In this document: positions 7,871-17,134 of the stretch, piece by piece | How positions within the stretch are numbered: position 1 is the first letter of the stretch | Layout: each line of letters opens with the position of its first letter | Assembly: GCA_017462825.1 (NCBI GenBank) | Contig: JAFTQI010000016.1 | Coordinates: forward strand, 1-43,510 | Reading direction: 5' to 3' | Source: Clostridia bacterium | Lineage (GTDB): Bacteria > Bacillota_A > Clostridia > Christensenellales > Borkfalkiaceae | Length of the DNA stretch: 43,510 bases | Notes under the pieces: generated by a model | The model's database searches: none | The model's input: only the letters and a program-made list of their open reading frames with translations | Told to the model about the DNA's origin: nothing | Position numbers and translations under genes: made by a program

Positions 7871-9262
7871 ATGATTGAATTTAACCCCATGAGTAATTTA
7901 TTGGAACAGGATCAGTATAAGTATAATCTACAAGACGTAGAAAATCCTAACTTGTTCCGTGATATTTATCCCTACGACGAAGTGCCGAAAACTTCGTTCA
8001 ACCATCGCCGTGTGCCGATGAACATGCCCAAAGAGATTTGGATTACCGATACGACGTTCCGTGACGGTCAGCAGTCGCGTGCGCCTTACACGGCAAAGCA
8101 AATCGTCGACATCTATAAGATGATTGCACGGCTCGGCGGACCGAAAGGCGTCATTCGTCAAAGTGAATTTTTCGTATACACGAAAAAGGATAGAGAAGCG
8201 TTAGAGCAATGTATGGCGCTTGGCTACAAGTTCCCCGAGATTACCACTTGGATTCGCGCAAAGAAAGAGGATTTCGAGCTTGTGCACGATATCGGGATCA
8301 AGGAAACGGGTATTTTGGTCAGCTGTTCCGACTATCATATCTTCAAGAAATTGAACATGTCGAGAAAACAGGCTTACGATCATTATCTTGGCGTTGTGAA
8401 GCAAGCGTTTGAAGCGGGTATTTCGCCTCGTTGTCATTTGGAGGACTTGACGAGAGCGGACTTGTACGGCTTTGTCGTACCGTTTGTAAACGCGCTTGTC
8501 GAGCTTTCGAGAGAAGCGAATATTCCCGTCAAAATTCGTATGTGCGACACAATGGGCTACGGCGTACCGTTTGCGGGCGCAGCGCCTCCTAGAAGCGTAC
8601 CCGGCTTGGTTTACGCATTGCACCATTATTCCGACGTTACCTCCGAAATGCTCGAATGGCACGGTCATAACGATTTCTATATGGGCGTTGCGAACGCGGT
8701 CAGCGCATGGCTTTTCGGTGCGAGCGGCGTAAACTGTTCCTTACTCGGTATCGGGGAAAGAACGGGTAACGTACCCGTCGAAGCGATGGTCATGCAATAC
8801 GCTTCGTTGCGCGGAACGCTTGACGGTATGGACACGACGGCGATTACGGATATTGCGGAATATTTCAAAAAAGAGCTTGGCTACGAGATCCCGCCTATGA
8901 CGCCTTTCGTGGGTAGCGCGTTTAACTTAACGAGAGCGGGCGTACACGCGGACGGCATGATGAAAGACGCGGAAATCTATAATATTTTCGATACGGAAAA
9001 GATTTTGAATAGACCTGCGGAAGTTTCGATTTCGAATACGTCCGGTTTGGCGGGGATCGCGTATTGGGTAAATAAACACTTCAAGCTTTCCGAAGAACAA
9101 CAGGTCGGGAAGCAGGATTGGCTTGTAAAAACGCTCAAAGACGAAATCGACGGTTTGTATGCGGACGGTAGAACGACGGTAATGGGCGAGGAAGAATTGG
9201 AAACGCTCGTGAAAAAGTACGTTCACGATGAACGCAGTAGTTTGCGCGGCTTAAACATTTAA
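7871..9262 (+). CDS. Probable Re-citrate synthase (isopropylmalate/homocitrate synthase superfamily)
   Basis: A 463-residue DRE-TIM metallolyase that condenses acetyl-CoA with a 2-oxo acid. The metal and substrate motif WITDTTFRDGQQSRAPY is at about residues 57-73, the second metal motif is EWHGHNDFYMGVANA (about 263), and GIGERTGN follows. A separate N-terminal segment of about 50 residues and the lack of a C-terminal LeuA regulatory domain fit the Re-citrate synthases of Clostridium kluyveri and C. acetobutylicum rather than LeuA. Context is strong: aconitase and isocitrate dehydrogenase follow at once, the same order as in C. acetobutylicum, and no ordinary Si-citrate synthase is present. 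Homocitrate synthase is the main alternative. It starts at ATG behind AGGTGAGAG and is first in a three-gene operon feeding glutamate synthesis. Confidence 0.82.
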   Translation: MIEFNPMSNLLEQDQYKYNLQDVENPNLFRDIYPYDEVPKTSFNHRRVPMNMPKEIWITDTTFRDGQQSRAPYTAKQIVDIYKMIARLGGPKGVIRQSEFFVYTKKDREALEQCMALGYKFPEITTWIRAKKEDFELVHDIGIKETGILVSCSDYHIFKKLNMSRKQAYDHYLGVVKQAFEAGISPRCHLEDLTRADLYGFVVPFVNALVELSREANIPVKIRMCDTMGYGVPFAGAAPPRSVPGLVYALHHYSDVTSEMLEWHGHNDFYMGVANAVSAWLFGASGVNCSLLGIGERTGNVPVEAMVMQYASLRGTLDGMDTTAITDIAEYFKKELGYEIPPMTPFVGSAFNLTRAGVHADGMMKDAEIYNIFDTEKILNRPAEVSISNTSGLAGIAYWVNKHFKLSEEQQVGKQDWLVKTLKDEIDGLYADGRTTVMGEEELETLVKKYVHDERSSLRGLNI

Positions 9263-9277
9263 GCCAAAGGAGAGAAT

Positions 9278-11209
9278 ATGGGTTACACAATTGCGCAAAA
9301 AATAATTAAAAATCACCTTGTTTGCGGCGAAATGGTCGCAGGTAAGGAAATCGGACTTCGTATCGATCAAACGCTCACGCAGGACGCGACGGGCACGATG
9401 GCGTACTTGCAGTTCGAAGCGATGGGAATCGACCGTGTAAAGACGGAGCTTTCCGTAGCGTATATCGACCACAACACCTTGCAGGCAGGCTTTGAAAACG
9501 CTGACGACCACCGTTATATCCAAACGGTGACGAAAAAACACGGCATTCGTTTTTCCCGTCCCGGGAACGGCATTTGCCATCAAGTCCATTTAGAGCGTTT
9601 TTCTAAGCCCGGGAAAACGTTGATCGGCTCGGATAGCCACACGCCGACGGCGGGCGGTATCGGTATGCTCGGTATGGGTGCGGGCGGTTTGGACGTTGCG
9701 GTTGCTATGGGCGGCGGCACGTACTACATAACCATGCCCAAAATGATTAAAGTGAATCTTGTCGGTCAACTTTCCGATTACGTCGGCGCAAAGGACGTCA
9801 TTTTGGAAGTATTGCGTTTGCTCGGTGTCAAGGGCGGCGTCGGCGCAATCGTTGAATATGGCGGCGAAGGGGTCAAGACGCTTTCCGTTCCCCAACGCGC
9901 GACGATTACGAATATGGGCGCGGAACTCGGCGCGACGAGCTCGATTTTCCCGTCTGATGAAGTAACGAAAGCGTTCTTGAAAGCGGAAAACCGCGAAGAA
10001 GACTGGATCGAACTTTCGTCCGACGCGGACGCGAAGTTCGACGCGGAATATACCGTCGATTTATCGGCGTTGCATCCCTTGGCAGCTTGTCCGCATAGCC
10101 CCGACAACGTAAAATCGGTTGCTGAGCTTTCGGGTATGAAAATCAATCAAGTATGTATCGGGTCTTGTACGAATTCGTCCTTGTCGGATATGTTGACGGT
10201 AGCGGCGATGCTCAAAGGCAAGACGGTGCACCCCGACGTAAGCTTATCCATCTCGCCCGGCTCGAAGCAAGTATATACCATGCTTGCGGAGTGCGGCGCG
10301 TTGGCGGACCTTATCAATGCGGGCGCGAGAATTTTGGAATGCGCTTGCGGACCTTGTATCGGTATGGGTTTCTCGCCCAACTCGGCAGGGGTGAGCTTGC
10401 GTACGTTCAATAGAAATTTCTTGGCGCGTAGCGGTACGGCGGACGCGCAGGTATATCTGGTTTCCCCTGAAACGGCGGCGGCATCGGCGATTGCTGGCGT
10501 ATTTACCGACCCCACTTCCCTCGGCATTGCGCCCAAAGTGGAAATGCCGTCGGTGTTCAAAATCAACGATAACTTAATCGAAATGCCCGCTACGGTGGAA
10601 GAAATGGAAAGCGTAGAAGTCGTGCGCGGTCCGAATATTAAGCCGATTCCCGTAGGGAAGGCGCCGGATAAGGATTTGCATTGCGAGCTTATTTTGAAAG
10701 TGGGCGACGATATTACGACTGACCATATCATGCCCGCAGGTACGAAAGTATTGCCTTATAGATCGAACGTTCCCAAGCTTTCGGAATTTTGCTTTACCGT
10801 ATGCGATAAAGACTTCCCTCAAAGAGCGAAAGCAAAGGGCGGCGGTGTGATTTTAGGCGGCTCGAACTACGGTCAGGGCTCGTCGCGCGAACACGCAGCG
10901 CTCGTGCCTTTGTACTTGGGTATTAAAGCGGTAGTAGCAAAGAGTTTTGCTCGTATTCACGTGGCAAACCTGATCAATTTTGGCATCGTACCGATGACCC
11001 TTGCAAACCCCGACGATTACGAAAACTTTGTGGAAGGCGACGCGCTCGAAATCAAAGATTTCGCAGCGACGGTGAAAGGCGCGACGGAGGCGACCCTTGT
11101 TAATAAGACGAACGGCGCGCAGGCGAAGCTTTGCTTAAACTTGTCCGAAAGACAGCGTGAAATGCTCTTGGCGGGCGGTTGCTTAAACTATACGAAAAAT
11201 CAGAGGTGA
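9278..11209 (+). CDS. acnA: Aconitate hydratase
   Basis: A 643-residue aconitase that interconverts citrate and isocitrate through cis-aconitate at a labile [4Fe-4S] cluster. The three cluster cysteines are in CIGSCTNSS (about residue 292) and CACGPCIGMG (about 358). The C-terminal swivel domain has GGSNYGQGSSREHAAL with the substrate-binding arginine. The compact length (about 640, not 890) matches the mitochondrial/clostridial aconitase A-like clade, which resembles LeuC fused to LeuD. No leuB/leuD-like partner is present and the next gene is isocitrate dehydrogenase, so homoaconitase or isopropylmalate isomerase activity is unlikely. Ribosome site AAGGAGAG; 15 bp after the synthase gene. 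Confidence 0.93.
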   Translation: MGYTIAQKIIKNHLVCGEMVAGKEIGLRIDQTLTQDATGTMAYLQFEAMGIDRVKTELSVAYIDHNTLQAGFENADDHRYIQTVTKKHGIRFSRPGNGICHQVHLERFSKPGKTLIGSDSHTPTAGGIGMLGMGAGGLDVAVAMGGGTYYITMPKMIKVNLVGQLSDYVGAKDVILEVLRLLGVKGGVGAIVEYGGEGVKTLSVPQRATITNMGAELGATSSIFPSDEVTKAFLKAENREEDWIELSSDADAKFDAEYTVDLSALHPLAACPHSPDNVKSVAELSGMKINQVCIGSCTNSSLSDMLTVAAMLKGKTVHPDVSLSISPGSKQVYTMLAECGALADLINAGARILECACGPCIGMGFSPNSAGVSLRTFNRNFLARSGTADAQVYLVSPETAAASAIAGVFTDPTSLGIAPKVEMPSVFKINDNLIEMPATVEEMESVEVVRGPNIKPIPVGKAPDKDLHCELILKVGDDITTDHIMPAGTKVLPYRSNVPKLSEFCFTVCDKDFPQRAKAKGGGVILGGSNYGQGSSREHAALVPLYLGIKAVVAKSFARIHVANLINFGIVPMTLANPDDYENFVEGDALEIKDFAATVKGATEATLVNKTNGAQAKLCLNLSERQREMLLAGGCLNYTKNQR

Positions 11210-11215
11210 AAAGGA

Positions 11216-12391
11216 ATGGAAAAAGCAGAATACAAAGCGCAGCTTGACGTTGCGTGCGAAAAATTTAGAAAACTGATGGCGGAACAGCTCAAGCGCGTGG
11301 AAGATATGAAAGCGCAAGGTGATTTTGTGGATTATTCCGCGCTTGATTGCATAAAAATCGGGGTATGCGGCGGCGACGGTATCGGTCCGATCATCTCCGC
11401 ACAGGCGCGCAGAGTGCTCGAATTTATCCTTGCCGATTTGGTCAAGGCGGGGAAAGTCGAATTTAAGGATATTGAAGGCCTTACGATTGAAAACCGTATT
11501 GCGAAAGGTAAGGCGATTCCCGACGACGTTATGGCGGAGCTCAAATCCTGTCATATCATCTTGAAAGGGCCGACGACGACTCCCCAAAAAGGTAGCGGTA
11601 TGCCAAACATTGAATCGGCGAACGTTGCGATGCGCAAAGCGCTTGATTTGTTTGCGAATATCCGCCCTGTAAAAGTCCCTGAAGAGGGGATTAACTGGAC
11701 GATTTTCCGTGAAAATACGGAAGGGGGATATGCAATCGGTTCATCCGGTTTCAATATCACGGAAGACTTGGCAGTAGACTTCACGGTTACGACAAAACAG
11801 GGTTCGGATAGAATCGCGCGTCTTGCGTACGACTACGCGCATAAGAACGGTTTAAACCGCGTTTCGCTCGTCACGAAAGCAAACGTCATCAAGACGACGG
11901 ACGGCAATTTCTTGGAAGACTGTCACAAGGTAGGCGATTTGTATCCCGATATTATCACGGATGAATGGTATGCGGATATTATGACGGCAAAGCTTGTCGA
12001 TAAAAAACGCCGCCGTGATTTCAAGGTTTTGCTTTTGCCCAACTTGTACGGGGATATTATTTCGGACGAAGCGGCGGAATTCCAAGGCGGCGTAGGCACG
12101 GCAGGTTGCGCGAACATCGGTAAGAAATACGCGATGTTCGAAGCGATTCACGGCAGCGCACCGAGAATGATCACGGAAGGGCGCGGCAAGTACGCAGACC
12201 CTTGCTCAATGCTTCGCGCTTGCGTAATGCTTTTATCGCATATTGGTTTGCAGGATAGAGCGGACAAACTGGAAAGAGCACTGGATATTTGTTCGTTTGA
12301 GGAGAAAAAATACGTGATTACGGGTCGCGATACGGGCGCAACATGCGATGAGTTCGGCGATTACGTTATGGAAACGTTGCAAAAACTTTAA
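11216..12391 (+). CDS. icd: Isocitrate/isopropylmalate-family dehydrogenase, probably isocitrate dehydrogenase
   Basis: A 391-residue decarboxylating dehydrogenase oxidising isocitrate to 2-oxoglutarate. Visible motifs are GGDGIGP, KGPTTTPQKGSG, FRENTEGGY, the catalytic lysine in LVTKANVIK, NLYGDIISDEAAEFQGGVG (metal aspartates) and HGSAPRM. About 45 charged residues (MEKAEYKAQLDVACEKF...) precede the usual start of the fold, an extension also seen in clostridial homologues. NAD versus NADP use cannot be settled: the sequence after HGSAP does not match either textbook pattern. The gene begins 6 bp after aconitase and completes the operon, which ends at a hairpin terminator. Confidence 0.9.
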   Translation: MEKAEYKAQLDVACEKFRKLMAEQLKRVEDMKAQGDFVDYSALDCIKIGVCGGDGIGPIISAQARRVLEFILADLVKAGKVEFKDIEGLTIENRIAKGKAIPDDVMAELKSCHIILKGPTTTPQKGSGMPNIESANVAMRKALDLFANIRPVKVPEEGINWTIFRENTEGGYAIGSSGFNITEDLAVDFTVTTKQGSDRIARLAYDYAHKNGLNRVSLVTKANVIKTTDGNFLEDCHKVGDLYPDIITDEWYADIMTAKLVDKKRRRDFKVLLLPNLYGDIISDEAAEFQGGVGTAGCANIGKKYAMFEAIHGSAPRMITEGRGKYADPCSMLRACVMLLSHIGLQDRADKLERALDICSFEEKKYVITGRDTGATCDEFGDYVMETLQKL

Positions 12392-12397
12392 AAATGG

Positions 12398-12430
12398 AAA
12401 AATCTCTCTCAAACCGAGGGAGATTTTTTT
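12398..12430 (+). terminator. Terminator of the citrate operon
   Basis: Arms AAAAATCTCTCT and AGGGAGATTTTT with a run of seven T follow the isocitrate dehydrogenase stop codon. Confidence 0.88.
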
Positions 12431-12439
12431 ATTTCATTA

Positions 12440-12468
12440 TTGACAATATACTTATAATATGATAAAAT
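12440..12468 (+). promoter_or_regulatory. Promoter of the phosphohexomutase gene
   Basis: TTGACA (12440-12445), 17 bp, TAAAAT (12463-12468), 44 bp before the start codon. Confidence 0.75.
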
Positions 12469-12512
12469 AATAGATAGGAAAATTTCCGATTATATGTGTT
12501 TTGGAGGCAAGA

Positions 12513-14231
12513 ATGGACTACATCAAAAATTATAACGCTTGGATGAACGACGGTAGATTAAACGCGGAAGGGAAAGCAGAGCTTATCGCAATTCAAGGCA
12601 ACGAAAAAGAAATTGAATACCGCTTTGGCGGGGAACTTGAGTTCGGTACAGCAGGTATGCGCGGCGTAATCGGTTACGGCATGAATATGATGAATATCTA
12701 TACGGTAATGCGCGCGACGGAAGGTCTTTCCGAATGGGTAAAAAGTCTTGGCAAAGCCGCAATGGAAAGGGGCGTTGTCATTTCCTACGATACGCGGAGA
12801 AAATCACAAGAGTTTGCGAAAGCGGCTGCTGGCGTACTTGCGAAAAACGGTATCAAAGCCTATCTTTTCGATGACGTACACCCCGTACCCATGCTCTCGT
12901 ACGCGGTTAGATACTTAAAAACGATTGCAGGGATTATGATTACGGCAAGCCATAACCCCAAGGAATATAACGGGTATAAAGTGTACGGCGAAGACGGCGC
13001 GCAAATGTCGCCCGAGGATACCGCGAAAGTCGTTGCGTATATCAACGAAATCACCGATTATCTTTCCGTTGAGGGGGATGAAAGCAGTTCTTTGATTGAA
13101 ATTGTACCCGAAAAACTCGACCAAGACTATATCGACGAGCTTTCCAAGCTTACCTTGTCCAAAGAAGCGGTGGAAAAATGCGGCGCGAATTTAAAGCTTG
13201 TCTATACCCCCGTGCACGGCAGCGGTTATAAGCCCGTTATGGCGATTTTGGGTAAACTTGGTATCAATGTAACAGTCGTAGAGGAGCAAACGAAGAAAGA
13301 CACTGAATTTTCGACGGTAAAAGTCCCTAACCCCGAATACAAAGAAACCCTTTCGATGGGGATTGCGCTCGCAAATCAAATCAACGCAGACGTGGTATTC
13401 GGTACGGACCCCGATTCCGACCGTCTTGGCGTTGCGCTCAAGGATGAAAAAGGGGATTTCGTTGCGCTTTCGGGCAACCAAGTAGGTATTTTATTGCTTG
13501 ATTATATCTTAACGAGATTGAATGAAGACAACGCGATGCCGAAGAACGCGGCGGTTGTAAAATCGTTTGTTACTACGGGTATGGCGAAAGCTCTTTGCGA
13601 CGATTACGGCGTGACTCTTTACGAAACGCCCGTTGGGTTTAAGTTTATCGGCGAAAAGATTAAACAATGGGAAAAGGACGGCAAACATACTTACATTTTC
13701 GGTTTTGAGGAGTCCTGCGGGTATCTTCGCGGTACGCACGCAAGGGATAAGGATGCGGTCGTCGCATCCATGCTTTGCGCCGAAATGGTTTGCTATTATG
13801 CGTACATAGGCAAGAGCGTTTTCGATAGACTACAAGAAATCTATGCAAAATACGGCTACGTACTCGATAAAAACGTTTCCATTCAGTATTCGGGCTTGAA
13901 CGCAATGAAAGAGATGAACGCGGTCGTGGACGCCCTGAAAACCTTGAAAGTTGATGAATTTGCCGGCGTAACAGTAGAAGCGGTGCGCGATTACAGTGCG
14001 GCGAAACGCACGGCGTCGGACGGTAACGTGACGGAGATGGATATTCCCAAATGCAACTGCGTATATTACGAGCTTGCAGGCGGTTCGTTCGTATGCGTAC
14101 GCCCGAGCGGCACGGAGCCGAAACTCAAAATTTATTATTCCCTCAAAGCAAAAGACGAGGCAGCGGCAAACGCAAAGCTTATCGAAATACAAGATTCGGT
14201 CAACGCGCTTTTAGAAAAAGCGAAAAATTAA
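12513..14231 (+). CDS. Phosphoglucomutase/phosphomannomutase (alpha-D-phosphohexomutase)
   Basis: A 572-residue cytoplasmic enzyme interconverting hexose 1- and 6-phosphates through a phosphoserine, linking glycolysis to UDP-sugar and envelope synthesis. The four-domain order is clear: RFGGELEFGTAGMRG near the N-terminus, the phosphoserine loop TASHNPKEYNGYK (about residue 146), the Mg loop DPDSDR, the sugar-specificity loop FGFEESCGYL and the C-terminal phosphate loop RPSGTEPKLKIY. Length and motifs resemble the Bacillus PgcA/YhxB type, usually a phosphoglucomutase. An in-frame TTG at 12501 overlaps the ribosome site TTGGAGG and is not the start; the ATG at 12513 is. It is a single-gene unit. 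Confidence 0.9.
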   Translation: MDYIKNYNAWMNDGRLNAEGKAELIAIQGNEKEIEYRFGGELEFGTAGMRGVIGYGMNMMNIYTVMRATEGLSEWVKSLGKAAMERGVVISYDTRRKSQEFAKAAAGVLAKNGIKAYLFDDVHPVPMLSYAVRYLKTIAGIMITASHNPKEYNGYKVYGEDGAQMSPEDTAKVVAYINEITDYLSVEGDESSSLIEIVPEKLDQDYIDELSKLTLSKEAVEKCGANLKLVYTPVHGSGYKPVMAILGKLGINVTVVEEQTKKDTEFSTVKVPNPEYKETLSMGIALANQINADVVFGTDPDSDRLGVALKDEKGDFVALSGNQVGILLLDYILTRLNEDNAMPKNAAVVKSFVTTGMAKALCDDYGVTLYETPVGFKFIGEKIKQWEKDGKHTYIFGFEESCGYLRGTHARDKDAVVASMLCAEMVCYYAYIGKSVFDRLQEIYAKYGYVLDKNVSIQYSGLNAMKEMNAVVDALKTLKVDEFAGVTVEAVRDYSAAKRTASDGNVTEMDIPKCNCVYYELAGGSFVCVRPSGTEPKLKIYYSLKAKDEAAANAKLIEIQDSVNALLEKAKN

Positions 14232-14233
14232 GC

Positions 14234-14263
14234 AAAAAGCTCCGTGAAAGCGGAGCTTTTTTT
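14234..14263 (+). terminator. Terminator of the phosphohexomutase gene
   Basis: A perfect 11-bp stem, AAAAAGCTCCG with CGGAGCTTTTT, then more T, directly after the stop codon. Confidence 0.92.
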
Positions 14264-14337
14264 CAGACTGATTTAGAAAAAATATTTCGCTTAAAAATCT
14301 TGTGAAAGAATACCACAAAATAATGAAAGAATTTCTA

Positions 14338-14366
14338 TTGGAAAAATACTAGTTTTATTGTATAAT
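14338..14366 (+). promoter_or_regulatory. Promoter of the ROK-nagA pair
   Basis: TTGGAA (14338-14343), 17 bp, TATAAT (14361-14366), 46 bp before the start codon. Confidence 0.75.
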
Positions 14367-14412
14367 TACAATAAGGTAATATGTTCAAAAATAGGAAAAG
14401 GAGAAAAAGATT

Positions 14413-15792
14413 ATGAGATTACCCGTATTAGACAAGAATTTTTATCCTATGATCAAAGCGCTTAACGATTTTGACGCGGAAGTCAAAAAGAGCGGAAAGC
14501 CCGTAGCGGTGACCCTCGTTGCCGAAAGAAGCGGCGGTTATAATTACGTATATAAATATGAAGCATTGGCGGACGGCGTGAACGACGCATTGAATTTTCG
14601 CATTGCGGAACGTTTGGCAAAAACGATTTTGTGGGTTGTCGGCGGTTTCAAAATTTCCGTTGCGGGCAGCAAGTCGATTTATGAATACTTAAAGAAAGCG
14701 TATACGATGGAGGGGATTCGCGCGTTCGACGTTGAGTTCATGAGCGGCGTTTATGAAAAACCTTTCGAAGTAGAATGGCTTGAAGAAAACGAAATTCCCG
14801 AGCAAAAGAACGCCTCCATTCGCGTTGGCGGTTATTTGGATGGTTGCCGTATCGGTTTTGACGCAGGCGGTTCGGATAGAAAGGTAAGTGCGGTTATTAA
14901 CGGCGAAGTCGTTTACAGCGAAGAAGTCGTTTGGAATCCCAAAGTTACCGAAGACCCTACCTATCATTACAATGAAATTTTAACGGCGATGAAGACGGCG
15001 GCTTCCAAAATGCCCACCGTTGATACAATCGGCGTTTCGTCCGCTGGCGTTTACGTGGACAATAAGATTATGGTCGCTTCTTTGTTCATTAAAGTTGACA
15101 AATCCAAGTACGGCGATTACGTAAAGAATATGTACATCAACGTAGCAAATGAAATGAGCAAGGAATACGGCAAGGAAATTCCTTTGGAAGTAGCGAACGA
15201 CGGCGACGTTACCGCGCTTGCAGGGGCGATTGACTTAGGCGACAACGGCGTGCTGGGTATCGCAATGGGTACGAGTGAAGCGGTTGGTTATATTAATATG
15301 AACGGCGGTATCAACGGTTGGCTTTCCGAGCTTGCGTTCGCGCCCGTAGATTTTAACGAAGGGGCTATGCAAGACGAATGGAGCGGCGATTTTGGCGTAG
15401 GCTGTAAATATTTCTCGCAAGACGCCGTTATCAAACTTGCGGAATACGGCGGATTCAAATTTGAAGACGGTTTGACGCCTGCGCAAAAATTGAAGGTAAT
15501 TCAAGCGCTTATGGAAAAGGGCGACGCGCTCGCGGCGCAAATCTATGAGGACATCGGCGTATATCTCGCGCATACGATTCCTTTCTACGCGAAATTCTAC
15601 GATATCAAACACATGCTTTTGCTTGGCCGTGTAATGGGCGGTAAAGGCGGGGATATCATTCTTGCAACCTGCAAAGAAACGTTGGCGGCGGAATATCCCG
15701 AATTTGCAACGCTGGATATCGGTTTGCCCGATGAAAACAGCCGTCGCGTAGGGCAGAGTATCGCAGCGGCGTCGTTGCCGGCAAGCAAGTAA
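14413..15792 (+). CDS. ROK-like sugar kinase with an N-terminal extension
   Basis: A 459-residue protein in two parts. Residues 1-140 are an uncharacterised alpha/beta region with SVAGSKSIYEYLKKAY. From about residue 147 an ASKHA/ROK actin-like fold begins with the phosphate loop GFDAGGSDRKVSAVINGE, continues with IGVSSAGV and LEVANDGDVTALAGA (the aspartate that acts as catalytic base), then GVLGIAMGTSEAVGYI and late GRVMGGKGGD. The CxCGxxGCxE zinc motif of true ROK kinases is absent. It is followed 39 bp later by nagA, which suggests phosphorylation of an amino sugar such as GlcNAc, but the substrate is inference. The start is ATG after AAAGGAG. Confidence 0.72.
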   Translation: MRLPVLDKNFYPMIKALNDFDAEVKKSGKPVAVTLVAERSGGYNYVYKYEALADGVNDALNFRIAERLAKTILWVVGGFKISVAGSKSIYEYLKKAYTMEGIRAFDVEFMSGVYEKPFEVEWLEENEIPEQKNASIRVGGYLDGCRIGFDAGGSDRKVSAVINGEVVYSEEVVWNPKVTEDPTYHYNEILTAMKTAASKMPTVDTIGVSSAGVYVDNKIMVASLFIKVDKSKYGDYVKNMYINVANEMSKEYGKEIPLEVANDGDVTALAGAIDLGDNGVLGIAMGTSEAVGYINMNGGINGWLSELAFAPVDFNEGAMQDEWSGDFGVGCKYFSQDAVIKLAEYGGFKFEDGLTPAQKLKVIQALMEKGDALAAQIYEDIGVYLAHTIPFYAKFYDIKHMLLLGRVMGGKGGDIILATCKETLAAEYPEFATLDIGLPDENSRRVGQSIAAASLPASK

Positions 15793-15831
15793 AAAGTAAG
15801 GATTAACGAAACGAAAAAGGAGTTTATTCAA

Positions 15832-16995
15832 ATGAAAACGTTTCAAAAAGCAACGGTTTACGTGGAAGGCAAGGGCTTAAAAAAACGCTCGATCCTTTTC
15901 GATAGCAAAATCAAAAAAATTGTAAAAGGCAACGGCGTTAGTAAGTATGCGGAAAAAATTGAATTGCCGAAAGACGCAATCGTATTGCCCGGATTTATCG
16001 ACCAACATATCCACGGCGCGGGCGGCTCGGACGGTATGGACGGCACGTTGGAAAACGTAGCGACGATTGCAAAGACGGTTGCAAGTGAGGGTACGACGTC
16101 TTTCCTTGTCACGACCATGACCCAAAGCCCTGCAAATATCACCAAGGCTTTGTCCGCAGTCAAAGAATATCGGGAAAAGAACTCTCCGTTTGGCGCAAGA
16201 GTAGTCGGCGTGCATTTGGAAGGTCCGTTTATCGCGGCAGCGTTTAAGGGGGCGCAACCCTTGGAATACGTGGCTGCTCCCGACGTGAAAGTTTTTGAAG
16301 AATACAATAAAGCGAGCGGTAATTCGATCCGTATCGTGACGCTTGCCCCCGAAGTGGAAGGCGCGGAAGAGCTTATCCGTTATTTAGCGAAAAAGGGTAT
16401 CGTGGCGTCTATCGGTCATACGGGCGCGAAATATCCGAACATAGAAAAGGCGGTGGCGCTTGGCGCGAAAAACGTTACGCACACTTTCAATGCGCAGTCG
16501 GCGCTTCATCACCGTGAAATCGGTACGGTGGGCAGTGCGATGTATTTAGACGAGCTGAACTGCGAACTGATTGCGGATACCATTCACGTTTCCGTTCCTG
16601 CAATGAAGCTTTTGACGAAGGTCAAGAGGGCGGATAAAATAACGCTTATCACCGACGCGATGCGCGCGAAGGGACTTCCCGACGGTGAGAGTGAGCTTGG
16701 CGGGCAAAAAGTATTTGTTAAAGACGGCGAAGCCCGGCTTGCGGACGGAACGCTTGCAGGCAGCGTTTTGAAAATGAACGTTGCAGTAAAGAATATGGTG
16801 GAAAAGGTTGGCATTCCTTTCACGCAAGCGGTTGACTACGCAACGATTAACCCCGCGAGAATGCTTAACATTGAGAAACAAACGGGTAGCATTCAGGTGG
16901 GAAAAAACGCGGATTTTACCGTTATCAACAAGAACTTTGACGTACTTATGACTGTGCGCGACGGCGAAATCATTTATAAGTCCGAAGCCCTTTAA
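15832..16995 (+). CDS. nagA: N-acetylglucosamine-6-phosphate deacetylase
   Basis: A 387-residue amidohydrolase that removes acetate from GlcNAc-6-phosphate, giving glucosamine-6-phosphate for glycolysis or wall recycling. The family blocks are in order: DQHIHGAGGSDGMDG (about residue 58), VGVHLEGPFI with the metal glutamate, IGHTGAKY, VTHTFNAQSALHHRE, LITDAMRAKG with the catalytic aspartate, DGTLAGS and NPARMLNI. All metal and catalytic residues visible to me are present. AAGGAG lies nine bases before the ATG. nagB is not adjacent. The pairing with a sugar kinase supports amino-sugar salvage. Confidence 0.94.
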   Translation: MKTFQKATVYVEGKGLKKRSILFDSKIKKIVKGNGVSKYAEKIELPKDAIVLPGFIDQHIHGAGGSDGMDGTLENVATIAKTVASEGTTSFLVTTMTQSPANITKALSAVKEYREKNSPFGARVVGVHLEGPFIAAAFKGAQPLEYVAAPDVKVFEEYNKASGNSIRIVTLAPEVEGAEELIRYLAKKGIVASIGHTGAKYPNIEKAVALGAKNVTHTFNAQSALHHREIGTVGSAMYLDELNCELIADTIHVSVPAMKLLTKVKRADKITLITDAMRAKGLPDGESELGGQKVFVKDGEARLADGTLAGSVLKMNVAVKNMVEKVGIPFTQAVDYATINPARMLNIEKQTGSIQVGKNADFTVINKNFDVLMTVRDGEIIYKSEAL

Positions 16996-17014
16996 CAAAT
17001 TGCATAATTTTATG

Positions 17015-17049
17015 AAAAAAATCTCAAACTTCGGTGTGAGATTTTTTTT
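17015..17049 (+). terminator. Terminator of the ROK-nagA unit
   Basis: A stem AAAAAATCTCA...TGAGATTTTTT closed by a TTCG tetraloop and followed by a T-run lies 20 bp after nagA. Confidence 0.9.
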
Positions 17050-17090
17050 CATTTATAAGACGGAAAAATCATATATTAGTAGTAAAAAAA

Positions 17091-17119
17091 TTGAAAAAAA
17101 AGAAAAAATATGTTATAAT
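17091..17119 (+). promoter_or_regulatory. Promoter of the murB-PHP-whiA-dnaE operon
   Basis: TTGAAA (17091-17096), 17 bp, TATAAT (17114-17119). It ends immediately before an AGGAG, so the transcript would begin only about 10-20 nt before the murB start codon. Confidence 0.75.
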
Positions 17120-17134
17120 AGGAGCGAACGGCTA

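Noticed and set aside
17000..17134. The N-terminal extension of the murB open frame from 17000
   Set aside because: This stretch covers the nagA terminator and the murB promoter and encodes a low-complexity Lys/Ile/Ser sequence unlike any MurB.
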